Source: Mycobacterium sp. Marseille-P9652
GTDB lineage: Bacteria; Actinomycetota; Actinomycetes; Mycobacteriales; Mycobacteriaceae
DNA length: 64,000 nt
Direction of reading: 5' to 3'
NCBI RefSeq assembly: GCF_902652685.1
Contig: NZ_CACRUY010000002.1
Location: 62,001 to 126,000 of the forward strand
Part shown: positions 9,793-16,981 of the stretch, one piece after another
Position numbering within the stretch: position 1 is the stretch's first letter
Layout: the number at the start of each line of letters is the position of its first letter
Notes under the pieces: model-generated
Databases searched by the model: none
Seen by the model: the letters and a program-made list of their open reading frames with translations, nothing else
What the model was told of the DNA's origin: nothing
Position numbers and translations under genes: made by a program

Positions 9793-10604
9793 GCTCATCC
9801 GAGGCGCCCGTCGGGATCTTCGACTCCGGCGTGGGCGGGCTGACCGTCGCCCGGGCCATCATCGACCAGCTGCCCGACGAGAACCTGATCTACGTCGGTG
9901 ACACCCGCAACGGTCCGTACGGCCCGCTGACCATCCCGGAGATCCGCGCGCACGCGCTCGCCATCGCCGACGACCTCGTCGGGCGGGGCGTGAAGGCGCT
10001 CGTGATCGCGTGCAACACCGCGTCCGCCGCATGCCTGCGCGATGCGCGCGAGCGCTATGACGTCCCCGTCGTCGAGGTGATCCTCCCGGCCGTGCGCCGC
10101 GCGGTCGCCGCCACGCGCAACAACCGCATCGGGGTCATCGGCACCCGGGCGACCATCGACTCGCACGCCTACCAGGACGCGTTCGCGGCCGCCCGCGACA
10201 CCGAGATCACCGCGGTGGCCTGCCCCCGATTCGTGGACTTCGTCGAGCGCGGCGTGACCAGCGGGCGTCAGGTGCTGGGACTGGCCGAGGGCTATCTCGA
10301 GCCGCTGCAGCGCGCACAGGTCGACACCCTGGTGCTCGGCTGCACGCATTACCCGCTGCTCTCCGGAATCATCCAACTCGCGATGGGCGACACCGTCACG
10401 CTGGTGTCCAGCGCCGAGGAGACCGCCAAGGAAGTGCTGCGCGTGCTCACCAAGCGCGACCTGCTGCGACCCCATGACGCGCCCCCGGCGGCGCGGGTAT
10501 TCGAGGCCACCGGCGACCCCGAGGCGTTCACCAAATTGGCGGCGCGATTCCTCGGTCCGGCGGTGACCGGCGTGCAGCCGGTACACCAGTTCGGCGCGCG
10601 CTAG
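9789..10604 (+). CDS. murI: Glutamate racemase
   Basis: 271 residues, converts L- to D-glutamate for peptidoglycan. Both catalytic cysteines are present: [11 protein letters not shown] near residue 75 and LGCTHYPLL near residue 187. The N-terminal [16 protein letters not shown] block carries the Asp-Ser pair, and [11 protein letters not shown] follows. Length and order (rhomboid, murI, MBL phosphodiesterase) match M. tuberculosis Rv1338. The ATG overlaps the rhomboid TGA, indicating coupled translation. A cytosolic enzyme and expected to be essential. Confidence 0.96.
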   Translation: MSSSEAPVGIFDSGVGGLTVARAIIDQLPDENLIYVGDTRNGPYGPLTIPEIRAHALAIADDLVGRGVKALVIACNTASAACLRDARERYDVPVVEVILPAVRRAVAATRNNRIGVIGTRATIDSHAYQDAFAAARDTEITAVACPRFVDFVERGVTSGRQVLGLAEGYLEPLQRAQVDTLVLGCTHYPLLSGIIQLAMGDTVTLVSSAEETAKEVLRVLTKRDLLRPHDAPPAARVFEATGDPEAFTKLAARFLGPAVTGVQPVHQFGAR

Positions 10605-10674
10605 TACTCGGTGCCGGCCCGCGTCGCGCGGTCCGCCCGCGCCCGCGAGGGCGAGCGAGATTCTGATCACATCA

Positions 10675-11502
10675 ATGCGGCGATGTTTTCGTCATCGTGC
10701 TATCGGGCATGGCACAGTAGTGTCCGTGCGAATAACCGTGCTCGGCTGCTCGGGCAGCGTGGTGGGGCCGGATTCGCCTGCGTCGGGTTACCTGCTCCGC
10801 GCGCCGGACACCCCGCCGCTCGTCCTTGATTTCGGCGGCGGCGTGCTGGGCGCGCTGCAGCGCTACGCCGACCCCAGTTCCGTCAACGTTCTTCTCACGC
10901 ACCTGCACGCCGACCACTGCCTTGACCTCCCGGGGCTGTTCGTGTGGCGGCGCTACCACCCGGCCAAGCCCGCCGGCAAGGCGATGCTGTACGGACCCAG
11001 CGACACCTGGTCGCGCCTAGGCGCGGCGTCGTCACCGTACGGCGGCGAGATCGACGACTGCTCGGACATCTTCGACGTCCGGCACTGGGTGGACAACGAG
11101 CCGGTGCAGTTCGGGGCGCTGACGGTGTTGCCGCGCATAGTGGCCCACCCGACCGAGTCCTACGGCATGAGGATCACCGACCCCAGCGGCGCCTCGTTCG
11201 TCTACAGCGGCGACACCGGTGTCTGCGACCAGTTGGTCGAGCTGGCGCGCGACGCCGACGTCTTCCTCTGCGAGGCCTCCTGGACGCACGCCGCGGATCG
11301 TCCGCCCGCCCTGCACCTGTCGGGAACCGAGGCCGGGCGGGCCGCGGCCGAGGCCGGTGTTCGGGAGTTGTTGCTGACGCACATCCCGCCGTGGACGTCG
11401 CGTGAGGACGTGATCAGCGAAGCCAAGGCCGAGTTCGACGGTCCCGTGCACGCGGTGGTCTGCGGCGAGACGTTCGATGTCCGCCACTCCGAGAGGGTCT
11501 GA
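10675..11502 (+). CDS. MBL-fold hydrolase, Rv1339-type cyclic nucleotide phosphodiesterase
   Basis: 275 residues with a metallo-beta-lactamase fold. The metal site is HLHADHCLD at about residues 81-89, and later metal ligands are in [13 protein letters not shown] and LLTHIPPW. The protein matches M. tuberculosis Rv1339, reported as an atypical class II cAMP phosphodiesterase. The frame opens with ATG ([13 protein letters not shown]), which resembles the remembered Rv1339 N-terminus; an internal GTG at 10720 or 10726, directly before [10 protein letters not shown], is a possible real start because the fold begins there. It sits between murI and rph, consistent with a housekeeping operon. Confidence 0.9.
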   Translation: MRRCFRHRAIGHGTVVSVRITVLGCSGSVVGPDSPASGYLLRAPDTPPLVLDFGGGVLGALQRYADPSSVNVLLTHLHADHCLDLPGLFVWRRYHPAKPAGKAMLYGPSDTWSRLGAASSPYGGEIDDCSDIFDVRHWVDNEPVQFGALTVLPRIVAHPTESYGMRITDPSGASFVYSGDTGVCDQLVELARDADVFLCEASWTHAADRPPALHLSGTEAGRAAAEAGVRELLLTHIPPWTSREDVISEAKAEFDGPVHAVVCGETFDVRHSERV

Positions 11503-11525
11503 GCCGAGCGGTTAGGGTTGGCGTC

Positions 11526-12305
11526 GTGACCAGACGAGAAGACGGCCGCCTTGACGACGAGCTTCGCCCCGTTGTCATCACCCGCGGGTTCACCGATCAC
11601 CCGGCGGGATCCGTGCTGATCGAATTCGGGCACACCAAGGTGATGTGCACGGCCAGCGTGACCGAGGGGGTCCCGCGCTGGCGCAAGGGTTCGGGCCTGG
11701 GCTGGCTCACCGCGGAGTACGCGATGCTGCCCTCGGCCACGCACACGCGCTCCGACCGCGAGGCCGTCAAAGGCCGCCTGTCCGGGCGCACCCAGGAGAT
11801 CAGCCGGCTGATCGGCCGGTCGCTGCGCGCGTGCATCGACCTGCGGGCGCTGGGGGAGAACACGATCGCCGTCGACTGCGACGTGCTGCAGGCCGACGGC
11901 GGCACCCGCACCGCCGCGATCACGGGCGCCTTCGTGGCGTTGGCCGACGCGGTGACCTACCTGGCGGCGGCGGGCAAGCTGTCCGACCCGCGGCCGCTGT
12001 CGTGCGCGATCGCGGCCGTGAGCGTCGGCGTGGTCGACGGCCGGATCCGGGTGGACCTGCCCTACGAGGAGGACTCGCGCGCCGAGGTCGACATGAACGT
12101 CGTCGCCACGGACACCGGGACGCTCGTGGAGGTGCAGGGCACCGGCGAGGGGGCGACGTTCCCGCGCTCGACGTTGGACAAGCTGCTCGACGCCGCCCTC
12201 GGCGCCTGCGAGCAGTTGTTCGTCGCCCAGCGGGAGGCGCTGGCGCTGCCTTACCCGGGCGTCCTGCCCGAGGGACCGCCGCCGCCGAAGGCGTTCGGCA
12301 CCTGA
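11526..12305 (+). CDS. rph: Ribonuclease PH
   Basis: 259 residues, a phosphate-dependent 3'-5' exoribonuclease that trims tRNA 3' ends. Family blocks are [20 protein letters not shown] at the start, [15 protein letters not shown], and [16 protein letters not shown] (phosphate-binding Arg). The C-terminal [11 protein letters not shown] block follows. GTG start. It corresponds to M. tuberculosis RphA (Rv1340). It is followed after 2 bases by rdgB, so the two genes are cotranscribed; this rph-rdgB pairing is common in bacteria. Confidence 0.96.
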   Translation: MTRREDGRLDDELRPVVITRGFTDHPAGSVLIEFGHTKVMCTASVTEGVPRWRKGSGLGWLTAEYAMLPSATHTRSDREAVKGRLSGRTQEISRLIGRSLRACIDLRALGENTIAVDCDVLQADGGTRTAAITGAFVALADAVTYLAAAGKLSDPRPLSCAIAAVSVGVVDGRIRVDLPYEEDSRAEVDMNVVATDTGTLVEVQGTGEGATFPRSTLDKLLDAALGACEQLFVAQREALALPYPGVLPEGPPPPKAFGT

Positions 12306-12307
12306 GC

Positions 12308-12955
12308 ATGCACGATGGTGATGACCCGCCGCGCCCGGCTTCGCCGCGCTTGCGATCATCACGCCTGCTGGTTGCCAGCCGCAACCCCAAGAAGCTGGCC
12401 GAGCTGCGCCGGGTGCTCGACCGCGCCGGCCTGCCCGGTTTCACCCTGCTGTCGCTCGATGACGTGACGCCGTTCGACGAGGCACCCGAGACGGGCGCGA
12501 CCTTCGAGGACAACGCCCTCGCCAAGGCGCGTGACGCGTTCGCCGCGACCGGCCTCGCGTCGGTGGCCGACGACTCTGGACTTGAAGTGGCGGCCCTGCG
12601 CGGAATGCCCGGCGTGCTGTCGGCGCGGTGGTCGGGCAGGCACGGCGATGACGCGGCCAACACCGAGCTGCTGCTGGCGCAGTTGCGCGACGTGCCAGAC
12701 GAGCGGCGCGGCGCGGCGTTCGTCTCGGCCTGCGCGCTCGTCTCTGCGTCCGGCGAGGTCGTCGTGCGCGGGGAGTGGCGTGGTCACATCGCGCGCGAGC
12801 CCCGCGGCTCCGGCGGGTTCGGCTACGACCCGGTCTTCGTTCCCGACGGTGACGACCGCACCGCGGCGCAGCTCAGCCCGGAGGAGAAGGACGCGGTGTC
12901 GCATCGCGGCGGCGCGCTGGCGTTGCTGCTGCCCGCGCTTCGCGACCTGGCCTAG
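12308..12955 (+). CDS. rdgB: Non-canonical purine NTP pyrophosphatase (XTP/dITPase)
   Basis: 215 residues from the first ATG. The enzyme hydrolyses dITP, XTP and similar nucleotides to monophosphates, keeping deaminated purines out of DNA. The nucleotide-binding block LLVASRNPKKLAELR begins near residue 20, with FEDNALAKARDAF, VADDSGLEVAAL and GGFGYDPVF further on, then KDAVSHRG. The M. tuberculosis RdgB (Rv1341) has about ten residues before LLVASRN, while here there are about twenty, and this extra part is encoded by a GC-rich repeat-like stretch (12324-12357). A TTG at the LRSSRLLVASRN segment is a plausible alternative start. Confidence 0.93.
   Translation: MHDGDDPPRPASPRLRSSRLLVASRNPKKLAELRRVLDRAGLPGFTLLSLDDVTPFDEAPETGATFEDNALAKARDAFAATGLASVADDSGLEVAALRGMPGVLSARWSGRHGDDAANTELLLAQLRDVPDERRGAAFVSACALVSASGEVVVRGEWRGHIAREPRGSGGFGYDPVFVPDGDDRTAAQLSPEEKDAVSHRGGALALLLPALRDLA
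12324..12357. repeat. Short GC-rich repeat-like element at the rdgB start
   Basis: The stretch contains CCCGGCTTCGCCGCGCTTGC followed by GATC. The same word order (CCCGCTTCGCCCGGCTGCGC then CGCTCGCGATC) occurs at 61783-61874. I recognise this as a type of intergenic repeat common in some slow-growing mycobacteria, from memory only. Here it overlaps the first codons of the rdgB frame. Confidence 0.45.
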
Positions 12956-12990
12956 GGGAGCGAGCGTGAGGCCAGCCGCACGCTCTGGCG

Positions 12991-13338
12991 CTACAGCCCG
13001 AAGCGGGCCTTGACGTCCTTAGTCTGGAAGTGCTCGACGATGATGCCCAGCAGCGGGATGGTGCCGGCGAGCAGCACGCCGATCGTTTTGGCAATTGGCC
13101 AACGGACTTTCACCGCGAGGTTGAAGGCCGCCAACACGTAGACGAAGTACACCCAGCCGTGCACCACCTCGATCCAGCGGATCTCGTGGTGGAAAGCCAA
13201 GTGCGACACGATTTCGTAGCACAGGGCGATGAGCCAGAGTCCCGTCGCCCACGCCATGACGCGGTAGGCGAGCAGCGGGCCGCGAATCTTCTCGGCGGGC
13301 GCTGCGGCCGCGGCTCCGGAAGTGTCGGGGGTCGTCAT
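12991..13338 (-). CDS. DUF3817 membrane protein (Rv1342c-like)
   Basis: 115 residues, an integral membrane protein of the DUF3817 family. Three hydrophobic segments are seen: about residues 28-46 (YRVMAWATGLWLIALCYEI), 62-77 (VHGWVYFVYVLAAFNL) and 85-101. The motif EIVSHLAFHHEIRWIEVVHGW contains several conserved His residues of the family. It matches M. tuberculosis Rv1342c. Function unknown. It overlaps lprD by four bases and is translated after it, so the two likely act together at the membrane. Confidence 0.88.
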   Translation of the reverse strand: MTTPDTSGAAAAAPAEKIRGPLLAYRVMAWATGLWLIALCYEIVSHLAFHHEIRWIEVVHGWVYFVYVLAAFNLAVKVRWPIAKTIGVLLAGTIPLLGIIVEHFQTKDVKARFGL

Positions 13339-13718
13339 GCGGTCGTCCTGTTCTGCCGTTCGGCGTCATCCTGCTTCGCGAGTTCGGCAAGGTAAGCGTT
13401 GTACTCCCGCAAGGCCGGATCCTCGGGCTCCGACCCCGTAGCCTTCGGGCGCTCCGGCAGCAGCCCGGCGGGAATCTCGGTGATCGTTCCGCTCGTGTGC
13501 GGTTCGGGTGGCTGCTCTTCGTAACGGACGTACTTGCGGTAGGCGTAGACGCAGAACCAGGCGAACAGCGGCCATTGCAGGGCATAACCGAGGTTCTGGA
13601 ATGTGCCCGACACCGATTGGAACCGGCTCCACTGCCACCACCCCAACGCCAGGCAACCGCAGGCGGCGACGATCACCAGAGCGATCAGCGCGGGCCGGTG
13701 ACGGCGGGTGGTGGACAC
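13335..13718 (-). CDS. lprD: Putative lipoprotein LprD
   Basis: 127 residues matching M. tuberculosis LprD (Rv1343c). The N-terminus has basic residues (MSTTRRHRP) and a hydrophobic run ALIALVIVAACGCLALGWW whose Ala-Ala-Cys could be a lipobox, although a second hydrophobic segment (LQWPLFAWFCVYAYR) follows, so it may instead be a two-pass membrane protein. The C-terminal half is polar and ends NAYLAELAKQDDAERQNRTTA. Start is GTG. It is the first gene of a two-gene minus-strand unit with the DUF3817 protein. The role is unknown. Confidence 0.87.
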   Translation of the reverse strand: MSTTRRHRPALIALVIVAACGCLALGWWQWSRFQSVSGTFQNLGYALQWPLFAWFCVYAYRKYVRYEEQPPEPHTSGTITEIPAGLLPERPKATGSEPEDPALREYNAYLAELAKQDDAERQNRTTA

Positions 13719-13799
13719 CCTTTGACGGTACCGCTCGATCCCCTCGCCACAGCGTTGCCCGGCTACGTAGCACGGCCGGGCGGTACGATCGGCTCCGCC

Positions 13800-13883
13800 G
13801 CGGGCGTGATGAAATTGGCAAACATGATGGCTTTAGGTGCCATTGCTCGAAAGAGCTTGAGGGTTCGAGTCCCTCCGCCCGCA
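13800..13883 (+). tRNA. tRNA-Leu (anticodon TAG)
   Basis: 84 bases that fold as a class II tRNA. The acceptor stem GCGGGCG (13800-13806) pairs with CGCCCGC (13876-13882), with discriminator A13883. The anticodon arm is ATGGC-TTTAGGT-GCCAT, giving anticodon TAG. The variable arm GCTC-GAAA-GAGC is long as in tRNA-Leu, and the T arm is GAGGG-TTCGAGT-CCCTC. No CCA is encoded. No duplicated 3' end or integrase is visible nearby, so no sign of an integrated element. Confidence 0.95.
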
Positions 13884-13942
13884 CAACTGGATCACCGGCG
13901 CCCTACGCACGCGCTTGCGTGCGGGTTTGCTTGCGCTACAGC

Positions 13943-14116
13943 TTAAGCCGAGAGGGCCGCGTCCGGACCCAGCCAGGTCGGCGAGGCAAAGGGGGCGGCG
14001 AAAGGAATAGGACCGAAGGTCTGGTCTCCGCGCAGCATCTCCACCGGACGGCAGAACGCACAGAGCTCGGGGCCGATAGTGGGATAGCCACATGCGGCGC
14101 AGACGTCGACGCTCAT
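13943..14116 (-). CDS. Small zinc-ribbon-like protein
   Basis: 57 residues from ATG at 14116, which is preceded by a strong ribosome binding site (AAGGAGGTG with 7 bases to the ATG). The N-terminal part MSVDVCAACGYPTIGPELCAFC has two Cys-x2-Cys pairs spaced as in a small zinc ribbon; the C-terminal half is hydrophobic/proline-rich (FGPIPFAAPFASPTW). The open frame extends to 14167, but the Shine-Dalgarno decides the shorter start. No function is recognised. It lies between the tRNA-Leu gene and a divergent small helical protein. Confidence 0.75.
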   Translation of the reverse strand: MSVDVCAACGYPTIGPELCAFCRPVEMLRGDQTFGPIPFAAPFASPTWLGPDAALSA

Positions 14117-14258
14117 CGGCCCGCACCTCCTTGGGAAGTCAACTGACGCTTGTGCAATGCACTCCAATTACCCCCATGGCGACCGGCTAAACGCGTCGCC
14201 GACGAGGTGAGTCATTCGCCGCGTCCCGGGTACCCGCAATTGCACGGGACGAAGGGGA

Positions 14259-14570
14259 ATGTCCATGGCAATGGAAGACGAGGAAGTGTTCACAGCCGAC
14301 GAGGTGGAGCGGGCGGAACGGAACGTGGCACAGGCCCGCGAACGCGCCGCCCTGGCGGGGTTTTTAGCCGCGGCCAGCTTCGAGGAATCCGCGCGCAGCC
14401 ACGAGCGACTGGCCGCGGTCCAAGAGCGAACCGTGCGTCAAGGCGTCTCGCACACCGAGGCGCACCGCGAGTCCGCGATGTTCCATCGCAAGGCGGCCGC
14501 GGAGGACTATGAGCTGGCCGAGCTGAAGCGGAAGGAATCGGCGGCGGACCTCGCCATCGACTCTGACTAG
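14259..14570 (+). CDS. Small helical hypothetical protein
   Basis: 103 residues, strongly charged and predicted almost wholly helical (EVERAERNVAQARERAA, SARSHERLAAVQERTV, AEDYELAELKRKESAADL), with heptad-like Ala/Leu spacing suggesting a coiled coil. No Cys, no signal peptide. GAAGGGGA lies just before the ATG (14259); internal ATGs at 14265 and 14271 are alternatives. I do not recognise the family. Its stop directly abuts the convergent DCC-family gene. Confidence 0.75.
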   Translation: MSMAMEDEEVFTADEVERAERNVAQARERAALAGFLAAASFEESARSHERLAAVQERTVRQGVSHTEAHRESAMFHRKAAAEDYELAELKRKESAADLAIDSD

Positions 14571-14993
14571 TTATCCCACGAACCGGGCGCGGACCTCCGG
14601 CGGCGGCAGAGGGCAGCTGTCGTACCGGCCGAACACGCGGTAGCGGATGTGGGCGAGCCCGTCGTAGAGCCGGTCGCGCAGGGGCGCCGGCAGCAGGCGG
14701 GCGGCGCCCAACAGCTTCCACCGGCCGCCGAGATAATCGACCACCCGCAGCGCTGCTTCCGACCGCACCGCCACCCGCTCGGCGGCGCCCCCGGGGCCGT
14801 CCACGAACACCACGGAATCGACGCCCTCGATCTCCGGGTGCCGATCGATGATCGCTCGGGCGAAGTCGCTGTCGAGGGGCGCGAACCGCAGGGTGCCATC
14901 CCGATCGAACCGCAGCACGGTGCGCACCGCCCAGTTGCAGATCCCGCAGACGCCGTCGTAGAGCAACACCGGTGGCACCGCCTGCGCTTTCAT
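14571..14993 (-). CDS. DCC family thiol-disulfide oxidoreductase-like protein (DUF393)
   Basis: 140 residues of the DUF393 (DCC) family, named for the conserved Asp-x-x-Cys-x-x-Cys near the N-terminus; here it reads LLYDGVCGICNWAVR at about residues 10-24. Further family features are RFAPLDSDFARAII and the tail block YRVFGRYDSCPLPPPEVRARF. Members have a thioredoxin-like fold, but their substrates are mostly unknown. The start is ATG at 14993. It diverges from the siderophore-interacting gene, and the iron box at 15030-15048 lies between them, so it may also respond to iron. Confidence 0.85.
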   Translation of the reverse strand: MKAQAVPPVLLYDGVCGICNWAVRTVLRFDRDGTLRFAPLDSDFARAIIDRHPEIEGVDSVVFVDGPGGAAERVAVRSEAALRVVDYLGGRWKLLGAARLLPAPLRDRLYDGLAHIRYRVFGRYDSCPLPPPEVRARFVG

Positions 14994-15029
14994 ACGGCCA
15001 GGGTACTGAGCCGGGGATCCAAGTTGACC

Positions 15030-15048
15030 AAAGGTTAGGCAACCCTTA
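15030..15048 (+). promoter_or_regulatory. Probable IdeR iron box
   Basis: AAAGGTTAGGCAACCCTTA matches 14 of 19 positions of the mycobacterial IdeR consensus TTAGGTTAGGCTAACCTAA (consensus from memory), with the left half GGTTAGGC perfect. It lies 27 bases upstream of the siderophore-interacting gene start (15076) and 36 bases from the divergent DCC gene start. This predicts repression when iron is sufficient. Confidence 0.75.
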
Positions 15049-15075
15049 GTTTGTAGGCGACGAAAGGGAGTGCCG

Positions 15076-15825
15076 ATGGCGCGGGGCTTGCAGGGCGTGG
15101 TGTTGCGGGGTCTGGGCGCTCGCGACCACAAGGCGACGGTTCTCGAGACGATACGCATTGCCCCGCACTTCGTCCGGGTGCGCATGGAGTCGTCGACGCT
15201 GTTCGACGACGTGAAGGCCGAACCCGCGGCGTGGCTGCGGTTTTGGTTCCCGGACCCCGACGGGTCCAGCACCGAATTCCAGCGCGCCTACACGATCTCC
15301 GAGTCGGATGTCGCCGCCGGCCGCTTCGCGGTCGACGTGGTGCTGCACGAACCGGCGGGTCCGGCGTCGCGGTGGGCGCGGACGGTGGAACCCGCCACGA
15401 CCATCGCGGTCACGTCGCTCATGGGCTCCTCCCGGTTCGAAGTGCCGACCGAGCAACCGGCCGGCTATCTGCTGATCGGCGACTCGGCGTCGATCCCGGC
15501 GATGAACGGCATTGTCGGCATCGTGCCCGACGAGGTGCCCATCGCGATGTACCTCGAACGGCACGACGACGACGACACCTTGATCCCGGTGGCGGAGCAT
15601 CCCCGGCTGCGAGTGCAGTGGGTGGATCGCCGCGACGAGAAGTCGTTGGCCGCGGCGATCGAGGACCGTGACTGGTCGGGCTGGTACGCGTGGGCGACGC
15701 CGGAGGCGACGGCGCTCAAGCACGTGAAATCGCGGCTGCGGGGAGAGTTCCGCCTGCCGAAGTCGGCCGTTCATGCGCGCGCGTACTGGAGGGCCGGCCG
15801 CGCGATGGGTAACGCCACCGACTGA
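15076..15825 (+). CDS. Free-standing siderophore-interacting protein, IrtA N-terminal domain homologue
   Basis: 249 residues with a siderophore-interacting/FAD-binding reductase domain: ferric-siderophore reductases of this type use FAD to release iron. The FAD block RAYTISESD is at about residues 70-78, and the nucleotide-binding part runs [16 protein letters not shown]. Residues 1-245 follow the cytosolic N-terminal domain of M. tuberculosis IrtA (Rv1348) closely (MARGLQGV at the start, YAWATPEA near the end), from memory. IrtA continues into ABC transporter membrane and ATPase domains; here the frame stops and an unrelated gene follows. AAAGGGAG five bases before ATG 15076 decides the start. 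An iron box lies just upstream. Confidence 0.88.
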   Translation: MARGLQGVVLRGLGARDHKATVLETIRIAPHFVRVRMESSTLFDDVKAEPAAWLRFWFPDPDGSSTEFQRAYTISESDVAAGRFAVDVVLHEPAGPASRWARTVEPATTIAVTSLMGSSRFEVPTEQPAGYLLIGDSASIPAMNGIVGIVPDEVPIAMYLERHDDDDTLIPVAEHPRLRVQWVDRRDEKSLAAAIEDRDWSGWYAWATPEATALKHVKSRLRGEFRLPKSAVHARAYWRAGRAMGNATD

Positions 15826-15842
15826 CCACGCCCTGGGTCCCC

Positions 15843-15861
15843 TGCCGTATGCCTTACAGTA
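15843..15861 (+). promoter_or_regulatory. 19-bp TACTGTAA-type operator, copy 1
   Basis: TGCCGTATGCCTTACAGTA agrees with 14 of 19 positions of the best copy in this window (44141-44159), with the right half-site CTTACAGTA intact. It lies 40 bases upstream of the phosphotransferase start at 15902. Functional status is inferred from recurrence of the motif in eight intergenic regions. Confidence 0.55.
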
Positions 15862-15901
15862 TGTCGGTCGGACGCAGCCGTCCGGAGGCTGGAGGCGTGT
15901 G

Positions 15902-16981
15902 GTGAGTGCTGTGGTGTCCATTCCGCGGTATCCCGGCGATGTGACGCCGCAATGGCTCTCGGCGGCGCTCAGCCAACACGGCGCCCCCGTCGACGTCTCC
16001 GGGGTGGACGTGGTCGCCATCGGCACGGGGCAGACCGGGGCGACCTACCGGGTGACCGCGCGTTACGCGACGGACCCGGGGGAGCTGCCCGGCACGTTCG
16101 TCATCAAGCTGCCGGCCCAGGACGACACCGTGCGCGACCGGGTGGTGATCGGCTATCGCAGCGAGTGCGCCTTCTACCGGTCCGTGGCCGACCGGGTCCG
16201 GGTGTCGACGCCGCAGTGCTTCTACTGCGAGATCAGCGACGACGCAATGGATTTCGCTCTGCTGCTGGCCGATCAGGCGCCGGCGGTGCAGGGCGACCAA
16301 CTCCAGGGCTGCGGCGAACAGGAGGCGCGCCTGGCGGTCGGCGCCCTGGCCGGCCTGCATGCGCCGAGTTGGTGTGATCCTCGCTGGCTTGACTTTCCCG
16401 GTATCGCGTTCGCGCGCCCGGACGAAGCGGGTGCGGCGGGAATGGGCGAGGTCGCGCGGATGAGCGCCGAGATCACGCTCGACAAACTCGGTGATCGACT
16501 GAGCCCGGAGGATCGCGAAACTTTGGGTTCGGCAATGGGATTGGTGGAGCCGTGGCTGCTGGCCGAGTATGACCGGTTTGCCTTACTGCACGGTGACTAC
16601 CGCCTCGACAACATGCTGTTCGACCCTGATCGCACGCGGGTGAGCATCGTCGACTGGCAGACGCTGGGGGTGGGTCTGCCGGCCAGGGACCTCGCCTACT
16701 TCATTGCGACGAGCCTGAGCCCGGATGTGCGCAAAGGCATCGAGGGACGTCTCGTCGCCGACTATCACGACGCGCTGACGCGGTATGGGGTGAGCGGCTA
16801 CGACCGTGAAACATGCTGGCGCGATTATCGTCTCGGGGTGCTGCAGGCGCCGCTCATCTCCGCGCTGGGGTTCGCCTTCGCCGCCGCCACCGAGCGCGGC
16901 GACGACATGGTGCTCACCATGCTGCGGCGGGGCTGCCAGGCCATCCGTGACCTCGGAACGCTCGAGCTAATCGCCGGTTGA
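15902..16981 (+). CDS. Phosphotransferase family protein (APH/choline kinase-like)
   Basis: 359 residues of the aminoglycoside phosphotransferase/ecdysteroid-kinase-like superfamily. The kinase signature is complete: LLHGDYRLDNMLFD (catalytic Asp and Asn, about residues 228-241) and VSIVDWQTLGVG (metal-binding Asp). Such proteins near catabolic genes in mycobacteria often phosphorylate small hydroxylated substrates, but the substrate here is unknown; antibiotic modification is not implied. The start is GTG at 15902 after GGAGGC with 5-base spacing; ORF extension upstream is possible. A 19-bp operator copy lies 40 bases upstream, tying it to the catabolic region further right. Its 3' end overlaps the convergent LuxR-type regulator by 15 bases. 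Confidence 0.85.
   Translation: MSAVVSIPRYPGDVTPQWLSAALSQHGAPVDVSGVDVVAIGTGQTGATYRVTARYATDPGELPGTFVIKLPAQDDTVRDRVVIGYRSECAFYRSVADRVRVSTPQCFYCEISDDAMDFALLLADQAPAVQGDQLQGCGEQEARLAVGALAGLHAPSWCDPRWLDFPGIAFARPDEAGAAGMGEVARMSAEITLDKLGDRLSPEDRETLGSAMGLVEPWLLAEYDRFALLHGDYRLDNMLFDPDRTRVSIVDWQTLGVGLPARDLAYFIATSLSPDVRKGIEGRLVADYHDALTRYGVSGYDRETCWRDYRLGVLQAPLISALGFAFAAATERGDDMVLTMLRRGCQAIRDLGTLELIAG

Noticed and set aside
10695-10725. Extra operator copy near the Rv1339-like gene (GGCACAGTA)
   Set aside because: Only the right half-site is present; the left half has almost no match, so chance is likely.
13800-13883. tRNA-Leu as an integration site for a mobile element
   Set aside because: No integrase, no repeated tRNA 3' end and no change in base composition on either side within the window.
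15902-16981. Aminoglycoside resistance gene
   Set aside because: The kinase motifs are shared by a broad superfamily; the regulon operator and catabolic setting argue for a metabolic substrate.
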